Of a stretch of DNA of 64,000 nt, positions 35,866 to 46,059 are shown one piece after another. The position numbers were made by a program, and so were the translations under genes. The notes beneath the pieces are model-generated. The model did no database searches and was not told where the DNA came from. It worked only from the letters and a program-made list of their open reading frames with translations. The stretch is from Chrysopilus asiliformis (lineage: Eukaryota; Arthropoda; Insecta; Diptera; Rhagionidae), in contig OZ035963.1 in NCBI GenBank assembly GCA_964034945.1, positions 50,234,032 to 50,298,031 of the forward strand, read 5' to 3'. Each line of letters starts with the position of its first letter. Positions within the stretch are counted from its first letter, which is position 1.

Positions 35866-36260
35866 ACAAGTCTTTGACAGATTCATTACCTTCTTTCGAG
35901 CATCGTCGCTCTGTTGGGGTTCTCAGCATATTCTATAGATATTTCCATGGGAAGTGTTCCACCGAAACCTCTCAACTTATTCCTCCACGTTATATTTTCC
36001 CTAGACCCTTTCGTGCAGCTGCACGCGCACACGACTTCTTCCTTGAGCTTCCCGTTTTCGTACAATAAAGTTTAGGAATTCTGCGAACAACAAAACTTTG
36101 GAATGATTTACCATCCGATGTGTTCCCCCGGACTATAACCCGCAGAAGTTCAAGAAGTACATAAAACGACATCTCCTTTCGTTCTTCCGACCATCCTGAG
36201 CTGTGCTTCGGCATTAAAGAGTCTTCCTCTAATGCACAATGGTGGTCTAAGTGCATAAGG
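35866..36260 (+). mobile_element. LINE family L3 ORF2 C-terminal fragment
   Basis: The translation shows 'LPSFEHRRSVGVLSIFYRYF' then 'RTTKLWNDLPSDVF', the usual closing region of CR1/Jockey-type LINE ORF2 after reverse transcriptase. Frame is broken by small changes. Homologous to 59415-59690 (+) and 43260-43640 (-). Confidence 0.75.
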
Positions 36261-36319
36261 GTTTAGTATTGGACCGTTTAGTCTTGGAGTATACCGTTTA
36301 TAACGCATCGAACCAATCA

Positions 36320-36761
36320 TCGGACACAAAAATTAACTACACCAGAGTGTTAAGGATGACAAAAGATTTTGATTTCCGAATGTCCGTTCGTCTGTCTGTC
36401 CGTCCGTAATACCATGACTTTCGAAAGGATTGAGCTAGAGACTTGAAACTTTGTATAGTTACGTTGCTCATAAATGGCTACGCTAAGACCTTGAATGGGT
36501 AAAATTGGACAATTCCTTCCCCCCTCGCGTACACAAACGAAAAAGTTTTTTGAAATTTTCTCGAAAACGGTGAGTCTTGCTGAAAAATTTACAAAGATCA
36601 AATGTGTTTAAAATATTATTTTACATAGCCGTTCCATACATTAAAATCCAATCGGACCACTCTTTGCCCCTCTCTTATATAAATGGATTTTTTTTAAATA
36701 TATTGTCTGTCATCATATAGAGTATTTGACGATTGGCCCCTGACCATTGTAGCTTTTCTTA
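36320..36761 (-). repeat. Repeat family R1, copy 4
   Basis: Reverse-orientation copy from 'accagagtgttaaggatgac' to 'attgtagcttttctta'. Its end is interrupted by the MADF-bearing MITE; the interrupted junction is intact in the copy at 46.5 kb. Confidence 0.82.
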
Positions 36762-36907
36762 CCAGCCATCCACACATGCCATGAATGCCGTCACGGCTGA
36801 TGTTATGTCTAGTGAAGACTGAAATGTCAGCTGTTACGACAGAAAAGTCTGACAGTTTTTGCTGACATCTTTGCTAACAGAAATGCTAACAGAAATGGAA
36901 TTTAAGA

Positions 36908-37090
36908 TGGCGGATTCTAATTTTTCATGTGCAGAGACGCTCCGTTCTATAAACGAATACTGTTTAAAAGTAATTTTTACAAAGAAATGATTTGAAAAAG
37001 GCATCGTGGGGGCAGCTGGAGGCCGAATTTCATTTTAGTGCGGAAATTTTAAAGAAAAAATTGAAATCACTGAAATCGTCATATTTACTA
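36908..37090 (+). pseudogene. MADF-domain fragment, unit A (broken)
   Basis: Starts MADSNFSCAETLRSINEYCLK, then lost about 20 bp relative to unit B plus a base in 'acaaaagaaa', giving a stop soon after. The downstream part, read in another frame, retains KKASWGQLEAEFHFSAEI followed by LKKKLKSLKSSYL, the third helix region of a MADF domain. Confidence 0.7.
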
Positions 37091-37276
37091 TTCAGTTGTT
37101 TCCTGCTCAACGCATTCAAACGTCATGCCAGAATCAGCAGCCCACCTACGTCACAACAAGATTTTCTAATGACATTTCTGTTAACATCGCTGTCAGAGTT
37201 TCCGGCAGGTCTGGATGGCGTGTGATATCTTTGCTAACAGAAATGGTGACGGAAATTTGACATTCGTGAATTCAAG

Positions 37277-37525
37277 ATGGCGGATTGTAATTTATCACGT
37301 GGAGAGAAGCTCCGTTTTATAAACGAATACCGTTTAAAAGAGTGTTTCTGGAATACCAAAAGTAATCTTTACAAAAGAAATGATTTGAAAAAGGCTTCGT
37401 GGGAGCAGCTGGAGGCCGAATTTCATTTTAGTGCGGAAATTTATAGAAATTTTAAAGTTGTTTACTGTTCAACGCCATTTCTGAAAATGAAATGTCATGC
37501 CAGAATCAGTCCATCTACGTCATAA
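37277..37525 (+). CDS. Small ORF with N-terminal MADF (Adf-1 Myb/SANT-like) domain, transposon-borne
   Basis: 82 codons. Residues ~11-55 (KLRFINEYRLKECFWNTKSN, LYKRNDLKKASWEQLEAEFH, FSAEI) match the MADF pattern: a start like 'FI..YR...C.W', a Y-K spacing, and 'K..SW..LE'. MADF domains bind DNA, and PIF/Harbinger elements encode a Myb/SANT/MADF-type accessory protein besides the nuclease. The domain is complete only through helix 2; after residue ~55 the sequence diverges from unit A. It lies wholly inside the MITE 36762-37592 and starts just after 'caag', a fair Kozak context. Whether it is translated is unknown; it may be a relic. Confidence 0.6.
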   Translation: MADCNLSRGEKLRFINEYRLKECFWNTKSNLYKRNDLKKASWEQLEAEFHFSAEIYRNFKVVYCSTPFLKMKCHARISPSTS

Positions 37526-37592
37526 CAAAATTTTCTCATGACATTTGCTGTTAACAGTTCTGTCAATGTTTCCGGCAGGTGTGGATGGCGTG

Positions 37593-38864
37593 TTATGTTT
37601 TATTTTAGTTTATTTTTCGTTTTTTTTTTGTTTATTCTTTCTTTTCTCTTCCACGAAATTGTCCATTTCCTTTTTTTTCTTCCACCGTCCTTATTTGTAT
37701 TACCTTTTTCCATCTTGCCCTTTTTTCAGCAACTTTTATACCAATATTTTTTTTAACCGGTTTGTGTTGTATTTAATTCAAATTTATAACAACCGCATAT
37801 ACTCCTCCTCTAACCTTCTGGTATTTCCAAAAATACTGGACGATCTTACGGAGAAATACAACGAAAAATGAATCCATTTGGAAATTAAATTTTTAGAATT
37901 TTCGTTTGTTGGTTTTGCCAATGTTGCCGTTTGTTCCCAGACTATTTTGCATAATTTAGTGAACCAAAAAGTAACGAATGAAATTATAAAAATAAATTAT
38001 TTCCACATAAAATAAGACTTTACACGAATATCGAAAACATTCTGAAAGCTGGTTATTTGTACAGCAGATCTTCTTAATTTAGAATATTCGGAAATAGAAT
38101 TAAAATACGACACATGAAGGACAAAGTTTCACATCTATGAACTTTATCCTCTCAACGTCAAACAACAAAATTTAATTGAAAATAACATTAGATATTTCAG
38201 AAACAAACACATGCCCCAGTAATTCTACCTCAAACAAACCACTATACGAATGATCAACCTAAAATATATAGGATTTGAAACTTGAGCTTTGAAACGTCCG
38301 CAAACGTGAAAAAAAAGTTATAAAGCATTTTTTTTTTTGCATTATTTGTTAGTGATTTGAAACAAAAGTTTCATCACATTATTAGCATATGCTACTCAAT
38401 GCAACTCTGCAACATTGTTAAGGCTTGTGAGATGGTGGGGAGAGTGTAGGTGAAATGGAAACAAGGTAGCAAGGGAGGACTACCAACATTTTGGAGGTGT
38501 TGTAACTTTCATTGAGGTAGTTTTATACAGTCCGGAACTCCTCTCCCATACAAAAACTAAAATAATTGAAATTTCATACCTGGACAAGAGAAAAACTTTT
38601 TACCTGTAGAAATTTTGTACGACCAACAATAAAGTTATGCATCCTGTTTTTATTACTCTGCCAGAAGCGATCATTTTCAACATCCCTATAGCAACAGCCA
38701 GCCCATAAAGGTCCACAATAGCAACTCGATAAAAAAAAATCCACATTGAATTAATAATTGAGAAAATCGAATAAAATATCACATTTTTCATTTTTCCACT
38801 GAATAATTATTAAAATCGATATAATTTATAACAAAATAATGGGATGTAATTTTTTTTTCAACAG
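37593..38864. other. dpr intron segment, no gene
   Basis: T-rich stretch 37600-37760 (chance hydrophobic frames), then AT-rich sequence up to the acceptor at 38864. Confidence 0.45.
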
Positions 38865-38971
38865 GTGAACAACCAGCCGCAATGCAACATGCTGGTGTTA
38901 GTAAAACCATGTCAACCAATTTAATATCAACGCTTTTGCTGTATGGTTTGGTATTTATTATTAATCGGTGA
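38865..38971 (+). CDS. dpr: dpr-family receptor, last coding exon (GPI-signal tail)
   Basis: Preceded by 'ttttttttcaacag'. The first two bases complete the glycine codon begun at 22054, and the frame ends at TGA 38969-38971. The peptide is GEQPAAMQHAGVSKTMSTNL, then ISTLLLYGLVFIINR. The (E/Q)PAAMQHA segment directly after VHVLNG is a Dpr-family hallmark. The terminal ~17 hydrophobic residues with no cytoplasmic tail suggest a GPI-attachment signal, as reported for many Dpr proteins. Candidate poly-A signals AATAAA lie at 39029-39034 and 39057-39062. Confidence 0.9.
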
Positions 38972-39387
38972 CAGTTTAATTTCAATCATATAAAATTTGA
39001 ACCAATAGAATTTTTAATGTTTTTTAATAATAAATTTAAATTGTAGTTTAATTTTTAATAAAACCAAACTAGTAACATGATTTTTTTTTTAAATTTTTAA
39101 GCAAAATCAAAAAAAAATTTAATAAATAAAACATATTTCAAGTATTTGATAACAAAATAAATGAGAGGTTGTATAAAAATAATTAGATTTTTAAGAATTA
39201 TTATAAGATGTATTAAAAGTATTTATAAAAACTAAATTATAATATTTATACCAAAGATTTAGGATAATTTTTGATATCTAAGAAGAAAATTTATTACTTA
39301 TGGTGACTTAAATGGAATAATTTCGATTTTAATTAATTTTGATTCGTTTTCTCTTTCTTTCTCTCTCTCTCTGAGGCTACATTCACA
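38972..39387. other. Probable dpr 3' UTR, AT-rich
   Basis: Contains several AATAAA words close after the stop; the true 3' end cannot be fixed from sequence alone. A short (CT)n run lies near 39354-39372. Confidence 0.5.
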
Positions 39388-39902
39388 GCCGGCTTCACAG
39401 TGCCAGCTTAAGCTTCGAATTTGGTTTAAGCTTTCGCTTAACTGTTTTTACAGTGCTGGTTTAGTTTTTAAACTGAGTTTAAATTTCCGTTTATTGAAGC
39501 CACCAAACTTCAGCGCTTAAGCTAAAGCTTAGCATGCTGATCGTCCAGTGAAATATTATTATAGACTTAAGCCTCTTCTAAACGTGGACACCCTTTATAA
39601 TGAAAATAACTCCCAAAAGGAGTTGGAGTGAATTTGTGACTCCTTTTCGGAGTTAATTCAAAATTGAGGTCAAAACGGTGTTAAAATGAATATTTAGCTC
39701 CGTAAAATAAAAATTTTACGGGGCTAAATATTGTTTACTATGAGTACAGAAATACACAGTGGCCTATTAAATTCACTAAACTGAGTTTTGTTAATCGACA
39801 CACAAAATTTAACTGTGAAACAGCACTTGTGTGAGCGAACGCTTAAGCTACCAGGATAAGTTTAACAAAGCCTAAGCTTAAGCTCCCACTGTGAAACCGG
39901 GC
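39388..39902. mobile_element. ~515-bp TIR element
   Basis: Left 'GCCGGCTTCACAGTGCCAGC' with 'TTAAGCTT', right the complement of 'AAGCTCCCACTGTGAAACCGGGC'. Target duplication not resolved. The interior has many 'ttaagct' words. Confidence 0.65.
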
Positions 39903-40169
39903 ATCAGTGTTTTAAAAACAGCCAAACAAATTTCGACGATCTCCCTTCTACAAACGGCACATACATTTTCGATTTAATAAAAATTTTAACCTTGGGTGAT
40001 TAACAAAAAAAAATACTGCGGATTACTCATTACGCTGCCAAGACTTCTCTCTCTCTGCACTACAACCGGTTTCCTCTCTTGGCCTGCCGCAATGTCTCTC
40101 GCCAGAGGTCCCGGTCACGTGCCGATGTCCTCCAGTTTTGCATCCCAATTCTCTTCGCTCCCAAGAATT

Positions 40170-40620
40170 GGTCAATTGTAAACTTTTATGGAAAATAAGG
40201 CCTATCGATTCGGGAGTTTTCCCACGAAAGAGTAACATATAAGAAAAACCAAGCATCGGATTCACTTTATCCCCTCCCCTTACTCCCCCCCCCCCTTACC
40301 TCCCCCCCCCCCACCCCACTCGGACTACTTTTAAATGAGTCTTTGTTAAAGCTGAAACCCAACGAACATCTGTGTGAAATTTCATGCCAATCGATTCGTG
40401 AGTTTTCCCACGAAAGAGTAACATACAAGAAAAACCAAACTTCGGATTCACTTTACCCCCTCCCTTTACTCCCCCCTCCACTCGGGCTACTTTTCAATTG
40501 ACCTACGTTGGAACCAGGCCTTCAACGAGTACCCCTGCCCAATTTCAAGTCAATCGGTTCAGCCGTTTTCACGAAAAAAAGGGACAGACAGACACCAACT
40601 AATTTTTACACATTAGTGTA
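40170..40620 (+). repeat. RTE-like 3'-end repeat, two subunits
   Basis: Related to 16745-17153: two subunits with 'gagttttcccacgaaagagt' and C-rich tracts, ending 'gggacagacagacaccaact' and 'tttttacacattagtgta'. Non-coding. Confidence 0.65.
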
Positions 40621-40849
40621 AAATGGTATAAAGTTTTACAAACAAAAACCGCAACGCACAAAAGTTTTTGGACAATTTTGATTATTAAAAGGTTTTTCAA
40701 AAAAATCTCCCTGCGGCGCATTTTTCTAGAATGCTCACTGCCTCATTAAGAAAAAATTACTGAATCACGTTTTTGGTTATTTTTACCCGCAAAGCCTGCT
40801 TTTTTCAAAATATTCTTATTTAAAATTTTAATTAATTTATCGATAATGT

Positions 40850-41132
40850 TGGGAAGTTTTACCTAATTTTTTCCCTCCTCTCGGTAGTTTCCCCGCGAAA
40901 GGATAACATAGAGGCAGAACTAAGTTTCGAAATCACTTTACCCCCTCCCCTTACCCCCCCCCCCCCCCTCCCCATCTCTCGCGCTACTTTTCCGTATGCC
41001 TATGCTGGAACCAGAGCTACCACAGACACTCATGCCGAATTTCAAGTCAATCGGTTCAGCCGTTTTTGCGTGAAAGAGGAACATACAGACAGACAGACAC
41101 CAACTCATTTTTATATGTATATTAGTATGATT
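40850..41132 (+). repeat. RTE-like 3'-end repeat, third fragment
   Basis: One subunit with 'tcactttaccccctcccctt', a C-run and 'caatcggttcagccgttttt', ending in 'attagtatgatta'. Same family as 16745. Confidence 0.7.
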
Positions 41133-42059
41133 AATTTTTTTCAGGGATGGGAAACGTTATCGTAACGAAATAGCGATGCTTCCTTTGCAATTTTGGAAAT
41201 ATGATCGCCCATTAATGCTTAAAACTTGTAAACAGAAAAAATGGTATTTCTAAAAGTTGGACAAAAAAAACTCGGCAACGACTGGCCCAAGATCTAGTCA
41301 AAAAGTATTTCCAATTATGAATTTGGTTAAAGTTGAAAAAAAGAAACTCGGAAAATCAAACAAAAATACAGTCAAGTTTCGACTAACAACAATCGAAAAC
41401 CCTCAAGAATTATTAAAATTTACTCAACCAATGCATGTCAGAATTTTCACAGAATGTTCCCATTATAGGTTCCCCTCACAAATATGTGAATTTATGTGGT
41501 AAAAGCAATAATATACAATTACTCAACAAAAACACAACAAACAAACAAACAAAATGAACTCAAATAAACTTTAGAAGACCGCTTTTCCATTTAACGATAT
41601 TTCAACCTTGAAAGGATCAAGGCCACATAAAAAAAGGATGAAGAAATGCAAGTATGTATGCCAAGGAAAGGAAAAGTTTATCGTTGTACAATTTTATGTA
41701 TATAAATGGTTTTAAAATGTAATAAAACATATTAAACCGTAAGGAAAATGTGATTGTTTACGATGAGATTTAATTTATGATGATGTTCTATACAAGTATG
41801 TACACCTACGAGTATAAAATAACGTTGAGAATCTTATTTTTATTGTTTCAAGGATGATGGCAAGAATCACCCTACGGGTTTATATATTGATAAAACTCAC
41901 CACGAATTTCGCTCCGAATGCAAGAATTTAATTTGTGTTTTTTTTTTACATATCTGTGTGTATGTTGAAATAAAATATTAGTTGTGATCAACTCAAAACG
42001 TTCCTCTGCAATATTTAGTTTCGGAAAAAAATATGTAAAAAAAATGTTTTTTTAAATAT
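41133..42059. other. Intergenic DNA, no recognised feature
   Basis: AT-rich; an 81-codon frame at 41257-41502 has no recognised domain. Confidence 0.4.
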
Positions 42060-42400
42060 CTCACACGTAAAAACCGTTAAAAGGTTAAAGACACGTAAAA
42101 ACCGTTAAAGGAAAAAAATGCAGAATATTGAATTTCGTTTGAAATTATGCTGTATCCATTTTTCCCAAAAACGCATAAATTTTGAAAATTTTTCAAAAAA
42201 CTGTATTTTTTCAACAAAAAAAATGTATGGTAGGTACCCGTTATAGCTACCGTCACTTTTCCAAAAGTTGAGATAAAACTATGATTTTCGTAGATTTTAT
42301 TTACGAAAAATTTCAAGTCGCTAGGTCGACGCGTTCTCGAGTAATCTAAAATACGTAAAACGGTCAGACCGACACACAAATGCACGGACATCCTTAGCGC
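42060..42400 (-). repeat. Interspersed repeat family C, copy 2
   Basis: Reverse-orientation relative of 8990-9530, sharing the 'aagtcgctaggtcgac' and 'tctcgagtaat' region and the surrounding blocks. Confidence 0.65.
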
Positions 42401-42694
42401 GGTATTACACATGGCAATTTTCGGGCTTACTTAAGCCGATTTTCGGGAGAAACGACTGCGGAGATGGAAGGAAAAAGTTGCCACTCGAAATCATGGCGTA
42501 TCGACAACTTTCTGCATACATGCAAAGCGTGTGAACCGGTTTGGGAAAAGTAGTAGGGAGAAATCATTTTCTTTCTGACCGTCAGCAGGTAAAGATCTTC
42601 GGAAGTATATGAAGCAGCAGCAATTTCAATGGTTTTTCCCATGTTAACTGTCTGGCAACTGAAGCACGACTGATATTGAGTCCACACACACACA
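42401..42694. other. Uncharacterised sequence
   Basis: Contains 'aaagttgccactcgaaa', loosely like 'aaaagtcgccactcgaaaag' at 45084 inside the element 44591-45577; perhaps a diverged fragment of it. Ends in a short (CA)n run. Confidence 0.3.
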
Positions 42695-42695
42695 T

Positions 42696-43228
42696 GTAGG
42701 TTAGGTTAGGTTAAGAAGACCGCGCGCACCCAGGCGTGAGCACAGCGCTACACTCTGAGGCCTACAGGCCCATTGTGATGTCTTCGGTACTCATAAGACC
42801 TTTCATCAAACTAGCTGATCCTATTTGAACCAGCCCGACTTGTTGACGAAGCTTAGCATATCCTCGAGTGGGTGGTTGCCAAGCTCCGTTAGGCCACTAT
42901 AAAATCTGGCCCCAAGCGTCCCATATCGGCGTGCTTGTAGGGCTGGACACTCACAGAGTAAGTGTTTCACGGTCTCTGGCTCCTCCTCGTCACCACAACT
43001 GCGGCAAAAATCATTTGCGGCCGCGCGCCACCTTCTGGCCATAGCGCCAAGGGGGCAGTGCCCCGTGATTAAGCCTGTGAGTAGCCTTACGGAGGTCCTG
43101 CTGAGTCTAAGAAGGGTGTCGGTTCTGTTCCTATTAAATCTAGGCCAGAGCGACCTTGTGATTATACAATCGCTCCTTGTTTGCCAACGGATATTTATGT
43201 TGTTCACCCCTTTCCTATCAATTATACT
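42696..43228 (-). mobile_element. RNase-H-type LINE, 3' fragment
   Basis: Minus-strand element end. The coding part ends with TGA-side sequence at 42821, followed by a short 3' UTR and a 3' tail that reads (CCTAA)3 on the element strand (42696-42714 as 'taggttaggttaggttaa'). The upstream side joins the poly-A end of another LINE at about 43260. Confidence 0.75.
42821..43228 (-). pseudogene. LINE ORF2 C-terminus downstream of RNase H
   Basis: The open frame contains 'IRWQ', 'LWPRFNRNRTDTLLRLSR', 'LLTGLITGHCPLG', then a C-x2-C...H-x4-C knuckle (CRSCGDEEEPETVKHLLCEC) and ends 'LSFVNKSGWFK'. This order is typical of the region after the RNase H domain in LOA/I-group-like insect LINEs. No stop within the fragment; everything upstream is missing. 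Confidence 0.78.
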
Positions 43229-43259
43229 TTTTGCGTTAATTTATATAATCGTAATTTTT

Positions 43260-43640
43260 ATTTTTTTTTTGTAGTTTCAGCCAGAGCTTAGGGGAAAACC
43301 CTTTAATGCCGAAGCACAGCTCAGGATGGTCGGAAGAACGAAAGGAGATGTCGGATTATGTTCTCTTTGAACTTCTGCGGTTTATAGTCCGGGGGCAACA
43401 CATCGGATGGTAAATTGTTCCAAAGTCTTGTTGTGTTAGTTAAATTGCAATCGTTAATCTGCATTAGGCTTAAAACGGATTTCGTACTGATCAGTAAGTT
43501 TATATCTCCTCTCTTCTCAAGTCGGTCTCCGTCAAGAATACAATACTTACCCTCTATAGAAGAGGAAAGTAAAAACGCAACACTCAAATTCATAATTCGT
43601 AATTTCAACCAAATGAAGTAGAAGCCTACCATCAAGGTCT
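43260..43640 (-). mobile_element. LINE family L3, 3' fragment with poly-A
   Basis: The minus-strand reading frame ends 'TTRLWNNLPSDVLPPDYKPQ' and 'KFKENIIRHLLSFFRPS', followed by a ~50-bp 3' UTR ('gagctgtgcttcggcattaa') and a poly-A run. A CR1/Jockey-like closing sequence; homologous to 35866, 59415 and 32742. Confidence 0.82.
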
Positions 43641-44590
43641 TTCATTTGCAGGGAAGGTTTTTTTTTCAAGGTTACCCTTAACAAAATCCACCTGATGATA
43701 TGTTCCCCCTCTGTTTATTCGAAAATATCGCAAAAATTTTATGTGTTCAGGAGCCACAAAAATGTTGTGTGTTCAACCCTATTTTATCATTAACTTATAC
43801 TCCCTCTGAAAAAGGATCCCATGGCCACCATTCTAATTTCAGTTTCATTTCATGCTCACATCGATTCTTAGTCACGACCGACGCCTATCTCTTAAAGGTG
43901 CAAATAAAAAATTTATACCCTTCGCTGATGTTTTAATTAGGAAATTTTCTCATTATTAATTCTGTTTTTTGTGAAAACAACACATAATAGAGGCAATCTT
44001 TGGGTGGGAGGATTTCCATCAAATTGCTAGAAGACTAAAAGGGTTGCAAAATCATTTTGAAAATTTTATTGAAAATTCTAATTGAAAATAGTACAAGGGT
44101 AGCATCATGTACTAAAATATTTGTGTGTACTGCTACATCCCTATTCCGTAATTCTTGTATGCTTTCCATTGTGATAAGGGAATAAATGGTGTATTTAAGA
44201 TGATGAAACTTAACCTTCGTCTTAGCATTAAAATTCATCTATATTGAATTTTTAATACAGGTTTTCGATTGATTTTTTTTTTAAAAAAGCGAATGCTTTT
44301 CACGATTTGGTTACCATGCGGATTAAAAGACAAGCAGAACTTTTATGATTTTCAAATGAAAATATATTTTAGTGGGTCACTAGAGTTGACCTAAAGTGTT
44401 GTTAAAAGTGTAATTATAGAAAATGATATGAAAATTCAATTAACCATAGAAAAGCCACCTGTTATTATACCTACATTAAAGATGATCGTGAGAAAAATTT
44501 GCAAACATGCAGCAGCATACGCTTGGGACTTGCTTTGCAATATTAATTACAGTAAATATTTTAAAATACAGTAAAGGCTGGAATACAATT
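43641..44590. other. Intergenic DNA, no recognised feature
   Basis: AT-rich with chance open frames. Confidence 0.4.
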
Positions 44591-45577
44591 GGCCTGACAC
44601 AACATTTACGGCGACAGATTACGGCGACAATCTCGTCCCCCGCATACAATTGCGCGCACTTGGTTGTTCTAACTGTCAATTGCTTCTCATTTGATTTGGA
44701 CAGTCGGACGGTGAGCCCCATATAAGAATGTTATAAAAATATTATATGTGGCTCACCTTTACCCATTATCATACATAACAGGAATGTGAATGTACACAAA
44801 ATACGAACTATAGTTCCTAATAATTTCTTCAATTTCTTCTTAAGTGAGGAAATTTAGATTTTTCCCCATAAGATTTAATTTTGAATCAACCATGAAACTT
44901 TGTCGGCGTACTGACCGACAAAAATTAAAATTGATTCAACTTTTTACGACAACAAAGTTGGACGGATTGATTGTATACACAAACATTGGATACTAAGCGA
45001 GGGCGTACACTTTTCAACTTTCAGTCTTCAGCATGCCTCAGCCTCACCAAATAGTAGGAAAGAAACGAGTGCGACAAGAGGGGAAAAGTCGCCACTCGAA
45101 AAGTGTTCTTCACTTCTTCTTTTACGCACACAAACGAAGTCGCTCGTGTAGCACGTCAGCATGCAGTCGGTGCTTAGCCACCGACTCGTAAGCATATCCC
45201 AAATAAACAAAAATTGAATGCAAATAGTGAAATACCAATTGCAGGTAGTTTTATTTTCCAGGTAGGTAGGAAAGAGTAAATGCCACAACAAATTACCAGT
45301 CCTTATTCTTCTATTGTTGGCAGTTTCTATTTTGGCAATTGATGTTGCCTCGGTGCTAGCTAGTAAGAGAATGAGCTGGAAATACAACACATATATGAGA
45401 ACCACACACACATGAGCGATCGGTTGTTGTACACAAGTTTTTCCTACTAAGAAGTGAAGAAGCGTGTATGTCGGAAAGGCATTTTGAGGAATAAAAGTCA
45501 CCGCGACGAGAAGACAAATGTACGTTCGCACTAAGAGTTTAAAATCTGAAATGTCGCCGTAAATGTTGTGTCGGAGG
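44591..45577. mobile_element. 987-bp TIR element of unknown superfamily
   Basis: Inverted termini share CGACACAACATTTACGGCGA (one mismatch at the left, TGACACAAC...). AATT flanks both sides (44587-44590, 45578-45581). An inner ~48-bp palindrome GGTGAGCCCCATATAA...TTATATGTGGCTCACC lies at 44709-44756. It holds a 167-codon minus frame (45028-45531) with no recognised domain. Confidence 0.68.
45028..45531 (-). CDS. Unrecognised 167-aa ORF inside a TIR element
   Basis: ATG-initiated frame in the transposon-like element 44591-45577. Residues ~1-30 and ~40-60 are hydrophobic and could be signal or membrane segments; several cysteines are spread along it. There is no DDE, HTH or zinc-finger pattern I recognise, and no intron is suggested. 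Because the host element shows no other coding capacity this may be chance; length alone is the argument for listing it. Confidence 0.2.
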   Translation of the reverse strand: MRTYICLLVAVTFIPQNAFPTYTLLHFLVGKTCVQQPIAHVCVVLIYVLYFQLILLLASTEATSIAKIETANNRRIRTGNLLWHLLFPTYLENKTTCNWYFTICIQFLFIWDMLTSRWLSTDCMLTCYTSDFVCVRKRRSEEHFSSGDFSPLVALVSFLLFGEAEAC

Positions 45578-46059
45578 AATTATATTTTGCGCTTAATAAA
45601 GACCAGGAAATTAATAATTACAAACGTAATTTCTAAGTACTCTTTCATGGTGAGTTTTCGAGGCAAAGAAAACAGGGGGTGGTGGGGGAGGGTTGAGTAA
45701 GAGTAAAATCTGCTAAGTACAGAACAGAGCTGCGAAACTCATTTGTCACATTGAGTTTTCTACACCAAACCGCGGGCCGCGTCACTAAAAAAAATTACGG
45801 CAACAGTTTTTAATCATAACAGGAAGTAATGCCCCGCAGCCGAATTTTTATAAAAAAAACCTTCTCTGGATGCAAAAATGAGCTATAAATGGAAAAAAAT
45901 TAGCTATAAATGCAATTTTTTACGTATGCGTGCGAATCTAAGGCGTGCTAATTCCCGATCTAATCCCAGTTTTTGTAGAAAAGTTTCCACTTCGCAATGC
46001 AAGTACGTAAATGCACATGCCCTAAATACATACCCTTAAGTTGAAAGCTACACGATTTT
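45578..46059. other. No recognised feature
   Basis: Intergenic, AT-rich. Confidence 0.4.

Larger units (their letters stand above)
36762..37592. mobile_element. PIF/Harbinger-type MITE with partial tandem duplication, carrying a MADF ORF
   Basis: Termini CCAGCCATCCACACATGCC and (complement) CACGCCATCCACACCTGCC, flanked by TTA (36759-36761, 37593-37595). A second internal right end lies at 37207-37222, so the structure is left end, unit A, right end, unit B, right end; unit B (37223-37592) lacks a left end. The empty target occurs at about 46516-46530 in another R1 copy, where 'cttttcttatgtttta' is continuous. No nuclease/transposase is encoded. Confidence 0.87.
22055..38864 (+). other. dpr: dpr intron, ~16.8 kb
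   Basis: Donor gtaaga at 22055 and acceptor 'tttttcaacag' ending at 38864. The intron is packed with MITEs, LINE 3' ends and tandem repeats listed individually. No further in-phase exon recognised. Confidence 0.8.

Noticed and set aside
37538..37871. Hydrophobic 72- and 108-codon ORFs
   Set aside because: Product of a T-rich low-complexity tract; not a membrane protein gene on this evidence.
42696..42714. Interstitial telomere
   Set aside because: Only about three TTAGG copies, located exactly at the 3' end of a LINE, so a tail or target piece is more likely than a telomere relic.
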